A stretch of DNA of 64,000 nucleotides from DASPGQ01 sp035457705 (GCA_035457705.1 DATIBD010000022.1:112512-176511), one strand, 5' to 3'. Positions 10,301 through 18,565 are shown, numbered from the stretch's first letter. Numbers and translations are program-made. The notes: generated from the sequence alone by a model not told the origin.

Positions 10301-10608
10301 AGGCCGACGGTCGTCTCGTCGTGATGGCGCCGGGGGACGAGCTGACGCTTCGTTTCGACAGAGCAGCGTTGCCTCCGACTCCCGTAGGGTCCGAGAGAGA
10401 TTTCCTTCTCCACTTCACCGGCTGGGCAAAGGATCAGGATCCCAATACAAGACATTCTCGCACCGTCGAGCCGCTTCCTGTAACCGCTTCGCGTGACGGA
10501 AGCTCCTGGGGTCGCTCGGTTCCGGCTCTCGTCCCCCCGCTGGTGCCTCCGGGCGCGCTCCCCGGGAATCCAGGGCCCGGCATAGACGACAAGGAGCGAG
10601 AACAATGA
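7384..10608 (+). CDS. Large TPR, FG-GAP and divergent UnbV-domain protein
   Basis: A 1074-residue protein starting at GTG 7384 inside the previous stop (GTGA); an open frame further upstream overlaps the preceding gene and is less likely. Its short hydrophobic N-terminus precedes TPR units at about residues 20-200 (GKAYYERGEYALAVEAFERV). FG-GAP motifs follow at about 240-560 (FDGDGLTDAFLA, LDFDNDGQLDVLVGG, DFDQDGFTDVLVA). A divergent ASPIC-like stretch (LDVIRVSWTNGVIQNVID) leads into a roughly 430-residue beta-rich tail beginning CPFLYVWDGERFRFLTD. I recognise that tail only as a recurrent companion of this family. Last gene of the cytochrome operon. Confidence 0.8.
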   Translation: MTAAALVVFALLQTGESLQRDRNLGKAYYERGEYALAVEAFERVIALEAASGRDYFNAGMAYLQNQDDDRALAALSTARQIEPALVEVDFGLGVLHKRAQRYPLARDAFQRVLARDPDDPCTWFNLGAVSFSIGHIDEAAEAFRRVLAIGHPRGQNFYVSALFRYAGMLARAGNQDEARQYLAEFESLRQEMPSVSLTPAALENGRYGRVELPPSPSPAEELAPGQSRLGRGGELPVPECDTVSPPALGDFDGDGLTDAFLASPCGADRLYRTTGRGRLEDVTGSAGLGASRQSLGALFIDYLNSGLPALYVWGSDEHHLYRNEDGRFEDVTRTAGFSAVAPPSTAVTLDFDNDGQLDVLVGGPQDRLSALRNDGDGSFTETSVSDASPSGTIARVAAADFDQDGFTDVLVARGEAAPPLLLVNDGGSFRATTLPVSGPYGQTIDLVDFDRDSWIDVALSGDPSSEARFLRNRWGVLGSLTRAPAISGPLVPLDGDADGAVDFLFSGGRLLSYRFGGGFEERAISMAGRLAASPVAADLEGEGNLTVLIPGTSGKTIALVRVKPENTNFVRITLLGKRTNRLATGSLIELKAGRFYLKLIYPGHPVTLFTGNRERLDVIRVSWTNGVIQNVIDVETGQALRIEEEERQSSSCPFLYVWDGERFRFLTDVVGRAPLGEVLPDGSLLTPYPEDYVRVPPGTMAERNGELVFQVTEELRELAYLDAVELVAVDRPRGVEIFANERFSSPPFEPFRLYAIGERHAPSAATNGLGDDVISHVGRRDGTYAPGVVPYRVPGFARDQVLELRAPSTVDGDRLWLFLSGWVYWPSSSSMKALSASETFTPEPPRLEVPDRSGGWRTAIDDLGLPSGSGRTIVADLSNRLVEEDRRVRIVTNFEVYWDEAFFAQPASEQERASHSIAPFSAELHFRGFSRVSRRSRSEPERYDYENLLTEAPWNATEGSYTRYGERVDLILEADGRLVVMAPGDELTLRFDRAALPPTPVGSERDFLLHFTGWAKDQDPNTRHSRTVEPLPVTASRDGSSWGRSVPALVPPLVPPGALPGNPGPGIDDKEREQ

Positions 10609-10842
10609 ACGATCGACTGCCCTGGGTTCCGTGACAACCTGCTCGAGCTTCCGGGATGCTCCGAAGTTCGTTCGCAAGCGAGCGCTTTGTCCACCTTGGC
10701 CACTGACAGTCCTCATCCCCGGCGTGCTTCTGCGGCGTAGCGCCCAAGTTGGGTCATCTAACCCTTCGCGCCCTCGGCCGGACCGCGACAAACGCCGCTC
10801 GGATCGGCGACGAGACGTGGTCCCCGTCTTGCACGCACTAGT
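10609..10842. other. Intergenic region with no recognised gene
   Basis: Apart from the dispersed repeat that follows it, this stretch between the cytochrome operon and the benzoyl-CoA operon has no frame with family resemblance and no clear terminator. The promoter for had should lie here or inside the repeat, but no convincing -35/-10 pair was found. Confidence 0.5.
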
Positions 10843-10970
10843 CAGGGTGAAGAGAAACTCAGCCCACCGTGCGCGAGCGGAGCGAGCCCGGCGCGCTTGC
10901 CGCGCCGTGAGCAGCCCAAGCTGTGGCGGCTGGTCGATCGCGGGTCCCGCCACGGCATTGAGCACACTCT
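10843..10970 (+). repeat. Dispersed hairpin repeat, copy 1 (upstream of had)
   Basis: Contains the shared core GCGCGAGCGGAGCGAGCCCG, then GGCGCG-CTTGC-CGCGCC, a small perfect hairpin. A longer stem follows, CTGTGGCGG pairing with CCGCCACGG. The right end runs into the AGGAG Shine-Dalgarno (10972-10980) of had. The left-end stem is weak in this copy. Confidence 0.85.
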
Positions 10971-10989
10971 AGAGGAGAGGTTTGTTCCA

Positions 10990-12063
10990 TTGCGGATTAC
11001 ATCCTGGGTGTTCGAGGCGCCGGGTAAGCCCATGGTACCCCTCGAGCGTGACGTCCAACCGGGGAGGGGCGAGGTGCTCGTCCAGGTTGCGGGATGTGGC
11101 GTCTGCCACACCGACCTCGGGTTCGTCTACGGGGGCGTTCGCACGCGACACCCGCTACCCCTTTGCCTCGGTCACGAGGTCAGCGGCCGGGTGGTGGAGG
11201 CGGGAACGGACGCGGAATCCTGGCTTTCGAAAGACGTCATCGTCCCCGCCGTTATCCCCTGTGGACGGTGCGCCGCCTGCACGGCAGGCCGTGGGTCGGT
11301 CTGCCTTCACCAGGTCTTCCCCGGAAACGACGTCCACGGGGGGTTCGCGACGCATCTGGCGGTGCCCGCTCGCGGCCTGTGCCCAGTTCCCGATTTGCTG
11401 GATCCCGGCAAGAACCCGTCGGGGGCCGGTCTCCAGACCCTATCGGTCATCGCTGACGCGGTTTCGACGCCCTACCAGGCCGTGCGCCAGAGTGGGCTCG
11501 CGGAGGGAGACCTTGCGGTCTTCGTCGGGGTCGGGGGAGTCGGCGGTTTCGGTGTTCAGATCGCCAGGGCCTTGGGTGCCGAGGTCGTGGCCGTCGATGT
11601 CGACGATGAGCGGCTCGACGCCCTTTCCCGCCATGGAGCGTCCGTGACGATTGGCTCGGCCGCCATCGAGGCGAACGAGGTCAAAAAGCGCGTTCGAGCC
11701 TTCGCGGGCGAGCATGACATTCCGAGCTGGCGGTGGCGAATCTTCGAGACCTCGGGCGCGCCTTCCGGCCAGTCGACCGCGTACTCCCTGCTCGCTCCGG
11801 GAAGCTATCTGGCAGTCGTGGGCTATACGCCCGAGAAGATCGAGCTTCGCCTGTCGAACCTCATGGCCTTCGACGCCACCGCCCGGGGCAACTGGGGATG
11901 CCCGCCGGAGCATTATCCCGACGTGCTCGAGCTCGTGCTCTCGGGGCGGGTCGCGGTGGAACCGTTCATCGACAAGCGCCCGCTCGGCACCATCAACGAG
12001 ACCTTCGAGGCGCTCGAGGCGCACGAGCTCAAGACCCGGCCGGTTCTCGTTCCGGAGGTTTGA
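10990..12063 (+). CDS. had: 6-hydroxycyclohex-1-ene-1-carbonyl-CoA dehydrogenase
   Basis: Zinc-type, NAD-dependent medium-chain alcohol dehydrogenase that oxidises 6-hydroxycyclohex-1-ene-1-carbonyl-CoA to the 6-oxo compound in the anaerobic benzoyl-CoA pathway. The catalytic zinc site is visible as GCGVCHTD and LGHE. The structural-zinc cysteines lie in PCGRCAACTAGRGSVC, and the Rossmann motif is VGVGGVGGFGVQIA. TTG 10990 is preferred because AGGAGAGG lies 9 nt upstream; frames further upstream run into the repeat. This gives 357 residues, close to family length. Assignment over a generic dehydrogenase rests on the neighbouring oah, dch and bcr genes and the GNWGCPPEHYPDVLELV region. First gene of the operon. 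Confidence 0.9.
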   Translation: MRITSWVFEAPGKPMVPLERDVQPGRGEVLVQVAGCGVCHTDLGFVYGGVRTRHPLPLCLGHEVSGRVVEAGTDAESWLSKDVIVPAVIPCGRCAACTAGRGSVCLHQVFPGNDVHGGFATHLAVPARGLCPVPDLLDPGKNPSGAGLQTLSVIADAVSTPYQAVRQSGLAEGDLAVFVGVGGVGGFGVQIARALGAEVVAVDVDDERLDALSRHGASVTIGSAAIEANEVKKRVRAFAGEHDIPSWRWRIFETSGAPSGQSTAYSLLAPGSYLAVVGYTPEKIELRLSNLMAFDATARGNWGCPPEHYPDVLELVLSGRVAVEPFIDKRPLGTINETFEALEAHELKTRPVLVPEV

Positions 12064-13161
12064 ATGGAGCACAAGAACCACGATCTCGTAAACGACGCGG
12101 AACGTCCCGGCGTCCTCTACGAGGAATTGTCACTGACCGATTCCGAGGGAAAAGTGATTCCGGGACTCCACTCGGTTCGCATCGTCCTGGACAACCCTTC
12201 CCAGCTCAACTCCTACACAACGGAGATGGTCAAGAGCGTCATTCTCGGTATGCGGCGCGCCTCGAACGATCGCGCCGCGGTGGCGGTCGTCTTCACCGGG
12301 AGCGGCGACCGCGCCTTCTGCACCGGAGGCAATACCGAGGAGTACGCCGAGTATTACGCCGGGAGGCCCGAGGAGTACCGGCAGTACATGCGCCTGTTCA
12401 ACGACATGGTGAGCGCGATCCTCATGTGCGACAAGCCCGTCATCTGCCGGGTGAACGGGATGCGCATCGCCGGCGGTCAGGAGATCGGCATGGCGTGCGA
12501 TTTCTCCGTGGCGCAGGACCTGGCGCTCTTCGGTCAGGCGGGCCCGAAGCACGGCTCGGCGCCCGATGGAGGGAGCACGGATTTCCTTCCTTTGTTCGTG
12601 GGGATCGAGCGGGCCATGGAGAGCTGCACCCTCTGCGAGCATTGGAGCGCCCACAAGGCCTACCGGCTCGGGCTCCTGGCCAAGATCGTTCCCTCTCTCG
12701 AGGTCAACGGACGCTTCGTCCCGAATCCGCTGGTGGTGACCGATCGCTGGGTCGACGAGCGGGGGTCGATCGTCTACGGGGAGCCGAAGACGGGAGCGGC
12801 GCGCGAGGAAGGGAAGGAAAAAATGGCAAGCGGGACGGTGAACCTCGCGCTTCTGGATGCGGAAATACGAAGCCTGGTCTACAAGCTCGCCATGACGATG
12901 CCGGGATGTCTCACGAAGACGCTGGAGAGCGTGCGCAAACACAAGCTCGAGCATTGGGACCGCAACAAGGAGTCGAGCCGCGCTTGGCTCGCGCTCAACA
13001 TGATGACCGAGGGACGGGCGGGCTTTCGCGCCTTTCATGAGGGCACGAAGGCGTGCCGCGAAGCGGACTTCCTTCTTCTGAGACGCCGGCTCGCTGAGGG
13101 GGCAACCTGGTCGGAGGAGCTGACCGAGGAAATCCTCGCCCGAGCACACGGAAGGGCTTGA
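12064..13161 (+). CDS. oah: 6-oxocyclohex-1-ene-1-carbonyl-CoA hydrolase
   Basis: Crotonase-superfamily ring-opening hydrolase (Oah/BamA type) that adds two waters to 6-oxocyclohex-1-enoyl-CoA and yields 3-hydroxypimelyl-CoA. The 365-residue protein shows FTGSGDRAFCTGGNTEEYAE, the distinctive BamA/Oah signature. It also has NGMRIAGGQEIGMACDFSVA, a crotonase oxyanion-hole region, and FGQAGPKHGSAPDGGSTDFL. This is the family used as a marker for anaerobic aromatic degradation. ATG 12064 directly follows the had stop; dch begins 6 nt after its own stop. Confidence 0.95.
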   Translation: MEHKNHDLVNDAERPGVLYEELSLTDSEGKVIPGLHSVRIVLDNPSQLNSYTTEMVKSVILGMRRASNDRAAVAVVFTGSGDRAFCTGGNTEEYAEYYAGRPEEYRQYMRLFNDMVSAILMCDKPVICRVNGMRIAGGQEIGMACDFSVAQDLALFGQAGPKHGSAPDGGSTDFLPLFVGIERAMESCTLCEHWSAHKAYRLGLLAKIVPSLEVNGRFVPNPLVVTDRWVDERGSIVYGEPKTGAAREEGKEKMASGTVNLALLDAEIRSLVYKLAMTMPGCLTKTLESVRKHKLEHWDRNKESSRAWLALNMMTEGRAGFRAFHEGTKACREADFLLLRRRLAEGATWSEELTEEILARAHGRA

Positions 13162-13167
13162 ACCCTC

Positions 13168-13944
13168 ATGGAAGCGACGAAAGCGTTCCTCGAAGTCGAG
13201 CCGCTCGAGCACGGTGCCCTTTGGGACGTCGTTTTCGGAGGCACGAAGGGTAACATTCTCGATCTCGCGCTCATCGAGCAATGGATCGCGCTATTCGAGA
13301 AGGCGCGGACGACCCCCGATTTGCGTGCCGTCAGGATCCGGGGTGAGGGCGCTCACTTCTCGTTCGGCGCGAGCGTCGAGGAGCACCTTCCCGGCGAGGT
13401 CACGAAGATGCTCCCCCGGTTTCATCAGTTGTTCCGCTCCATGGTGGACAGCGGCGTCGTCTGTCTCGCCATCGTTCGGGGCAACTGTCTCGGCGGCGGG
13501 CTCGAGCTCGCGAGCTTCTGTCACCGCGTGTTCGCCTCACCCGACGCCAAGCTCGGCCAGCCCGAGATCGTCCTCGGCGTCTTCGCCCCCATCGCGTCGA
13601 TGCTGCTGTCCGAACGGATCGGTCGAGCGAATGCCGAGGATCTCTGCTTGAGCGGACGGATCGTCGCTTCCGACGAAGCGCTCCGGATGGGGCTCGTCGA
13701 CGCGGTCTCCCAGGACCCGGAGGCGGCCTCCTTGCACTACGCTCGGGAGCATCTGCTGCATCGCTCCGCATCGAGTTTGCGCTACGCTGTGAAGGCAGCG
13801 CGCTTCGGCGTCCGGGCCCGGCTCGACGAAGAGCTTCGCGCCCTCGAGCGCATCTATCTCGACGAGCTCATGGAGACCGAAGACGCAATCGAGGGGCTGA
13901 AAGCGTTCGTCGATAAGCGCCCGCCTCGCTGGAGAAACGCATGA
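13168..13944 (+). CDS. dch: Cyclohexa-1,5-diene-1-carbonyl-CoA hydratase
   Basis: Crotonase-fold hydratase that adds water to the dienoyl-CoA made by benzoyl-CoA reductase, giving 6-hydroxycyclohex-1-ene-1-carbonyl-CoA. The 258-residue protein has GAHFSFGASVEEHLP for CoA binding and NCLGGGLELASFCHRVFASP for the oxyanion hole. Its Dch role comes from position between oah and bcrC and from its length; a generic enoyl-CoA hydratase fold is the alternative. The stop overlaps bcrC as ATGA (13941-13944). Confidence 0.9.
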   Translation: MEATKAFLEVEPLEHGALWDVVFGGTKGNILDLALIEQWIALFEKARTTPDLRAVRIRGEGAHFSFGASVEEHLPGEVTKMLPRFHQLFRSMVDSGVVCLAIVRGNCLGGGLELASFCHRVFASPDAKLGQPEIVLGVFAPIASMLLSERIGRANAEDLCLSGRIVASDEALRMGLVDAVSQDPEAASLHYAREHLLHRSASSLRYAVKAARFGVRARLDEELRALERIYLDELMETEDAIEGLKAFVDKRPPRWRNA

Positions 13945-15131
13945 GCTCACGGTTTCTCGAGGTGAGGTCCGCGGATGCCCTCGCGGTCCAAGCCGAAGCG
14001 CTCTATCGAGATTATCGATTTCCGGCCGTCCACGAGTGGAAGCGTGAGAAGGGCGGCCTCGCCATCGGCTACATGCCGATCTACGTTCCCCGCGAGATCC
14101 TCCACGCCCAGGGCGCCCTTCCCGTCGGAATACTCGGGGGAGGCGACGACCTCGAGATCATTCGGGGGGACGCTTTCTATCAGTCCTACATCTGCCACAT
14201 CCCGCGGAGCACGATCGAGCTCGGGTTGAACGGGAGCCTCGACGTTCTCGACGGGATGCTCTTCCCCGCCATCTGCGACGTCATCCGGAACCTCTCCGGG
14301 ATCTGGAAGATGAAGTTCCCCGACAAGCTCGTGCGTTACCTCGACGTGCCTCAGGATTTCGACCGCGAGGTGGGAGGTGTCTTCTACCGCGAGGAGCTCG
14401 AGGCCCTCGCGCGCGATCTGGCCTCGCGGGGCGCCCGCGTCTACGATCCAGAATCCCTCCGGCGCTCGATTGCCGTCCACAACGAGAACCGCGGCCTCGT
14501 CCGGGAGCTCTATGCGCTCAGGCGCGACGAGCCCTGGAAAGTCCCGACGAGCGAGCTCTATTGCGTGCTCCGAGCGAGCGTCGTCATGCCCATCGAGGAC
14601 TCGACGAAGCTTCTGAGGACCTACCGCGAGCTCGTCGATGCTGCCGACGACCGTAAGCCGATGGACCAGGCGCGCGTCGTCTTCACCGGGTCGTTCTGCG
14701 AGCAGCCGCCTCTGGGCCTCATCAAGACGCTCGAGCGCGCGGGCTGTTATATCGTGGACGACGATTTCATCCAGGTGCACCGATTCATGCACCACGATCT
14801 TTCCACGAGGGGCGACCCGATGGACTGCCTCGTCGTCGCTTTTCTCGAGGATGCCGTCTCGAGCCCGACCCGCTACATCGGCGAGGACGTAAAAGGCCGG
14901 GAGCTCCTGGAGCGTGTACGCGACGCCCGCGCCGAAGGCGTTCTGTTCGGCGCCCCTAGCTTCTGCGATCCCGCTCTTCTCGACCAGCCCATGGTGAGCC
15001 GCACGCTCGACGAGAGCGGCATCCCCTGGACCGCTTTCAAGTACTCCGAGAACGGAGGGCAGTTCCAGGTGATTCGCGAGCAGGCGGGCACCTTCGCCGA
15101 TTCGATCAAGCTCTGGAGTGAGGTCTCATGA
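13941..15131 (+). CDS. bcrC: ATP-dependent benzoyl-CoA reductase, subunit C
   Basis: One of two catalytic-half subunits (with BcrB) of class I benzoyl-CoA reductase, which uses two ATP and two low-potential electrons to dearomatise benzoyl-CoA. The 396-residue protein belongs to the 2-hydroxyglutaryl-CoA dehydratase D family. Likely cluster cysteines appear in YICHIPRSTIELGLNG and FTGSFCEQPPLGLIKTLE, with further conserved text near GAPSFCDPALLDQPM. It is coupled by ATGA overlaps to dch and to bcrB. Confidence 0.94.
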   Translation: MSSRFLEVRSADALAVQAEALYRDYRFPAVHEWKREKGGLAIGYMPIYVPREILHAQGALPVGILGGGDDLEIIRGDAFYQSYICHIPRSTIELGLNGSLDVLDGMLFPAICDVIRNLSGIWKMKFPDKLVRYLDVPQDFDREVGGVFYREELEALARDLASRGARVYDPESLRRSIAVHNENRGLVRELYALRRDEPWKVPTSELYCVLRASVVMPIEDSTKLLRTYRELVDAADDRKPMDQARVVFTGSFCEQPPLGLIKTLERAGCYIVDDDFIQVHRFMHHDLSTRGDPMDCLVVAFLEDAVSSPTRYIGEDVKGRELLERVRDARAEGVLFGAPSFCDPALLDQPMVSRTLDESGIPWTAFKYSENGGQFQVIREQAGTFADSIKLWSEVS

Positions 15132-16414
15132 CGGACGCGAACGTCTCCAAGGATTCGAGCCAGCTGCGACAGAAACAGATGATCGCGGAGCACTTCCATC
15201 GTCTGGCCGCAGCTCCCGAGACGGGTGAGAAGTCCGCTTATACCTTCGTTCCCGGAAATCTGACCGAGCTCCTCCTCAGTTTCGATCTCCTGCCCGTGCT
15301 GCCGGAGATAAACGCCCTCCAATCGGCGATGAGGGGCAAGACCCGGCAGTATATCGCGCTCGCGGAGAAGCTCGGCCATTCCGAGGACGTCTGCACCTAC
15401 GTGAAGTCCGACGTCGGAATGATGAAGTCGGGAAACGTCGGCCCCACCGGCGAAAGGCTCCCCGACCCCGACGTGCTCCTCTTGTCCTATACGGGCTGCT
15501 TCACTTTCATGAAATGGTTCGAGATCTTGAAGACGGAGTACCACTGTCCCATCGTCATGCTCCACGTGCCCTATCAAGCCGAAGGCAGGATCACCGACTC
15601 GATGCGCAACTACGTGGTCGAACAGCTCGAGCGCAAAGTCATTCCTCTCCTCGAGCGGGTGAGCGGGCGGGCCTATGACGAGAAGCGGTTGAAGGAATGT
15701 CTCGGCCTATCGGCGGAGGCCGAGGACGACCTCGTATGGGTATTGGAGTCGGCGAAGAACGTGCCCTCACCGATCGACGCCTATTTCGGCGGGGTCTACT
15801 ACATCGGCCCCATCTTCAGCGCGTTCCGCGGTACCCAGGGGGCGGTGGATTACTACCGAGCACTCCGGCGCGAGGTGGACGAACGCGTCCGCGAGCACAA
15901 GGGGCCCGTCACCCCGGACGGGGACATGAAGGAGGAACGCTATCGCGTGGTGGTGGAAGGCCCGCCCAACTGGACGAACTTCCGGGAGTTCTGGAAGATG
16001 TTCGCCGACGAGGGCGCGGTAGTGGTCGCTTCGACTTACACCAAGGTCGGCGGCGTCTATGACACCGGCTTTCGCCACGATCCGCGACGTCCGCTCGAGT
16101 CGCTCGCCGAGTACTGTCTCGGTTGTTACACGAACTTGAGCCTGCCCCAGCGCGTCATGATGCTCGAGCGTTACGTGAAGGAGTACCGGGCGGACGGCTT
16201 TCTCATCAACTCCGTCAAGAGCTGCAACTCGTTTTCCGCGGGACAGCTCCACATCCTCCGTGAGGTCGAGAGCAGGGTGGGCCGGCCGGGAGGGTTCGTG
16301 GAGAGCGATCTCGTGGATCCCCGCTACTTCTCCGCCTCCAACATCAAGAACCGACTCGAGTCCTACTTCCAGATGCTCGAGCAGAAGAAGGCCTTGAGGC
16401 GCGAGGCGTCATGA
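15128..16414 (+). CDS. bcrB: ATP-dependent benzoyl-CoA reductase, subunit B
   Basis: Second subunit of the benzoyl-CoA binding module, 428 residues, 2-hydroxyglutaryl-CoA dehydratase D family. Conserved cysteines appear in LLSYTGCFTFMKWFEIL, EYCLGCYTNLSLPQRVMML and NSVKSCNSFSAGQ. With BcrC it should hold a [4Fe-4S] cluster and the substrate. ATGA overlaps link it to bcrC and bcrA. Confidence 0.94.
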   Translation: MTDANVSKDSSQLRQKQMIAEHFHRLAAAPETGEKSAYTFVPGNLTELLLSFDLLPVLPEINALQSAMRGKTRQYIALAEKLGHSEDVCTYVKSDVGMMKSGNVGPTGERLPDPDVLLLSYTGCFTFMKWFEILKTEYHCPIVMLHVPYQAEGRITDSMRNYVVEQLERKVIPLLERVSGRAYDEKRLKECLGLSAEAEDDLVWVLESAKNVPSPIDAYFGGVYYIGPIFSAFRGTQGAVDYYRALRREVDERVREHKGPVTPDGDMKEERYRVVVEGPPNWTNFREFWKMFADEGAVVVASTYTKVGGVYDTGFRHDPRRPLESLAEYCLGCYTNLSLPQRVMMLERYVKEYRADGFLINSVKSCNSFSAGQLHILREVESRVGRPGGFVESDLVDPRYFSASNIKNRLESYFQMLEQKKALRREAS

Positions 16415-17706
16415 ACTTCGTCGTGGGTATCGATCTCGGATCGACGACCACCAAGGCGGTCATCCTGGACGAAAGCGCACGGACTCTCGGCCGCGGCATC
16501 ACCAACAGCCGCAGCAACTACGACGCCGCCTGTGAGATCGCGCTTGCCGAAGCGCTCATCAACGCCCGCTTTTCCCGCATCGCTTCGGAGCTCGAAGGAA
16601 CCGGCATGACGGCGGACGAACAGGAAAAGTGTCTCTCCGAGCTCGAGGGCCGCTTCCGCTACCAACAGTTCCTGGGCCAGCTACGCGTGCTCCGCGAGGA
16701 GATTGCGCGCGTCCTCTCTGCGCTCGATCACGGAGCGGACTACGCGCCGGTGGCCGAGCGGATCCTGGGTGCGATCGAGAAAGAGGCCGCGGCTCTCTTT
16801 ACCGAGGGCGCCACTCGCAAAAGCGATTTCTTCCGCGACCTCGCGGGAAGCGCCTATCTCCGCCACGCCGAAGATGAAGCGAGAGAGGCGGGGCTGTCGT
16901 TCGACTTGCTCGTTGGCCTTTACGACAAGGCGATCCTCGACGTCGAGAACTCGCCTTCCGCCGCGGGCAGGTTCGAGGACCATGCCGGCGCGGCTCTCGC
17001 GCACATCGAATCTCCGCCTCGAGAGCTCGTATCGGCTCTCGATCGCGTGACCCGTGTCCCCCTCCGGCAGCTCGCGAGCGTGGGAACGGGTTACGGGCGC
17101 GCCCGCCTTCCATTCCCCGAAGGACGTATTCGCTCGGAGATCCTCTGCCACGGGCTCGGGGCGCACGCCATGTTTCCCGCGACTCGGACGGTCCTGGACA
17201 TCGGGGGCCAGGACACCAAGGCGATCCAGGTCGATTTCGAGGGGATCGTGACATCGTTCCAGATGAACGACCGGTGCGCCGCGGGATGCGGTCGCTACCT
17301 CGGCTACATTGCGGACGAGATGAATCTCGGCCTCCACGAGCTCGGGCCGCTCGCGGCGCGCTCGGGACGCCCGGTCCGCATCAACTCCACCTGCACCGTC
17401 TTCGCCGGTGCCGAGCTCCGCGAGAGGCTGTCGCTCGGAGAGAAGCGCGAGGACATCCTCGCCGGTCTCCATCGCGCCATCATCCTGAGAGCGATGTCTC
17501 TTCTCGCCCGCTCGGGTGGCGTCACCGATCAATTCACCTTCACCGGAGGCGTCGCGCGGAACCCCGCTGCGGTGGAAGCGCTTCGAAAGCTCGTCTTCGA
17601 GAACTACGGTGAGGTGACGGTCAACATCTCGCCCGAATCGATCTACACCGGAGCGCTGGGAGCCGCGCTATTTGCCCTCCGCGCGGTGGAGCGTTTCGAT
17701 GCCTGA
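16411..17706 (+). CDS. bcrA: ATP-dependent benzoyl-CoA reductase, ATPase subunit A
   Basis: ATP-hydrolysing electron-activation subunit of the BadF/BadG/BcrA/BcrD acetate-kinase/Hsp70/actin-like fold. Phosphate 1 motif is GIDLGSTTTKAVILD and phosphate 2 is LDIGGQDTKAI. The cluster cysteines bridging BcrA and BcrD are in NDRCAAGCGRYL and NSTCTVFAGAEL. The adenosine motif is FTGGVARNPAAV. At 431 residues with a long insertion after the first motif it matches the longer BcrA/BadF form. That places the enzyme with the Thauera/Rhodopseudomonas type rather than the shorter BzdQ/BzdP type. Confidence 0.93.
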   Translation: MNFVVGIDLGSTTTKAVILDESARTLGRGITNSRSNYDAACEIALAEALINARFSRIASELEGTGMTADEQEKCLSELEGRFRYQQFLGQLRVLREEIARVLSALDHGADYAPVAERILGAIEKEAAALFTEGATRKSDFFRDLAGSAYLRHAEDEAREAGLSFDLLVGLYDKAILDVENSPSAAGRFEDHAGAALAHIESPPRELVSALDRVTRVPLRQLASVGTGYGRARLPFPEGRIRSEILCHGLGAHAMFPATRTVLDIGGQDTKAIQVDFEGIVTSFQMNDRCAAGCGRYLGYIADEMNLGLHELGPLAARSGRPVRINSTCTVFAGAELRERLSLGEKREDILAGLHRAIILRAMSLLARSGGVTDQFTFTGGVARNPAAVEALRKLVFENYGEVTVNISPESIYTGALGAALFALRAVERFDA

Positions 17707-18565
17707 GAAAAATGGCGGGCCTGCGGTGCTGTGCGCCGGCATCGATGTGGGCTCGTCCGCTATCAAAGTGGCCGTCGTGGAAGAAGAAACGAAGGGCGGC
17801 AAGCGGCGTCTCCTCGCCCACGGCGTGGAGCGCATTCGAAAGCGCCACCCCCTCAAGGTGCTGGAGGAGCTCTTCCAGGGAACAATCGAGGACGCGGGGG
17901 TTTCGCGGGAAGAGCTCGACTACATCGCGACTACGGGGGAGGGTGAGATCGTCCCCTTCCGCACCGGGCACTTCTACGGCATGACGGCCCACGCGCGCGG
18001 GGCGCTGCATGTTGATCCCGAAGCGCGAGCCGCCATCGACATCGGGGCGCTCCACACGCGGGCCATCCTGATGGACGAGCGCGCCAAGGTGCTCGGCTAC
18101 CGCATGACGAGCCAGTGCGCGTCGGGCTCGGGGCAGTTCCTCGAGAACATCGGCCGCTACCTGGGCGTGACGCTCGAGGAGATCGGACCCCTGTCGCTAC
18201 AGGCCGACGACCCCGAGGCCTGCTCGTCGATCTGCGCGGTGCTGGCCGAGACCGACGTCATCAACATGGTCTCACGGGGCATCACCGTGCCCAACATCAT
18301 CAAGGGGATTCATCAGTCCATGGCGGGACGATACCTGCGCCTCATCACGGCCACCCGGGCGAGCGGGGTCGTGATGGTCACCGGAGGGCTCGCGGCAGAC
18401 GTCGGGCTCCTGCAAGCGATGCGGGAAGCGTCGGAAGAGCAGAACGTCGCGATCGAGATCCGGGCCCACCGGCAGTCGGTTCTGGCAGGCGCGCTCGGGG
18501 CGGCCATCTGGGGCGCCTTCCGCTTTAGAAAACTGGCAGAGAAAGGCGTCTCCTTGTCCGCGTAG
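17699..18565 (+). CDS. bcrD: ATP-dependent benzoyl-CoA reductase, ATPase subunit D
   Basis: Partner ATPase to BcrA, 288 residues from ATG 17699, which overlaps the bcrA end by 8 nt; an open frame 27 nt further upstream is deeper inside bcrA and less likely. Motifs: CAGIDVGSSAIKVAVVE (phosphate 1), AAIDIGALHTRAILMD (phosphate 2, with Ala in place of the second Gly of BcrA), TSQCASGSGQFLENIG and ACSSICAVLAETDVINM (one cluster cysteine each), and MVTGGLAADVG. Last gene of the reductase set. No ferredoxin gene follows. Confidence 0.92.
   Translation: MPEKNGGPAVLCAGIDVGSSAIKVAVVEEETKGGKRRLLAHGVERIRKRHPLKVLEELFQGTIEDAGVSREELDYIATTGEGEIVPFRTGHFYGMTAHARGALHVDPEARAAIDIGALHTRAILMDERAKVLGYRMTSQCASGSGQFLENIGRYLGVTLEEIGPLSLQADDPEACSSICAVLAETDVINMVSRGITVPNIIKGIHQSMAGRYLRLITATRASGVVMVTGGLAADVGLLQAMREASEEQNVAIEIRAHRQSVLAGALGAAIWGAFRFRKLAEKGVSLSA

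Noticed and set aside
10261..10965. Open frames whose ends read AGLAPLA-type text
   Set aside because: They are translations of the dispersed repeat; the same peptide text recurs at each copy, so it is not coding evidence.
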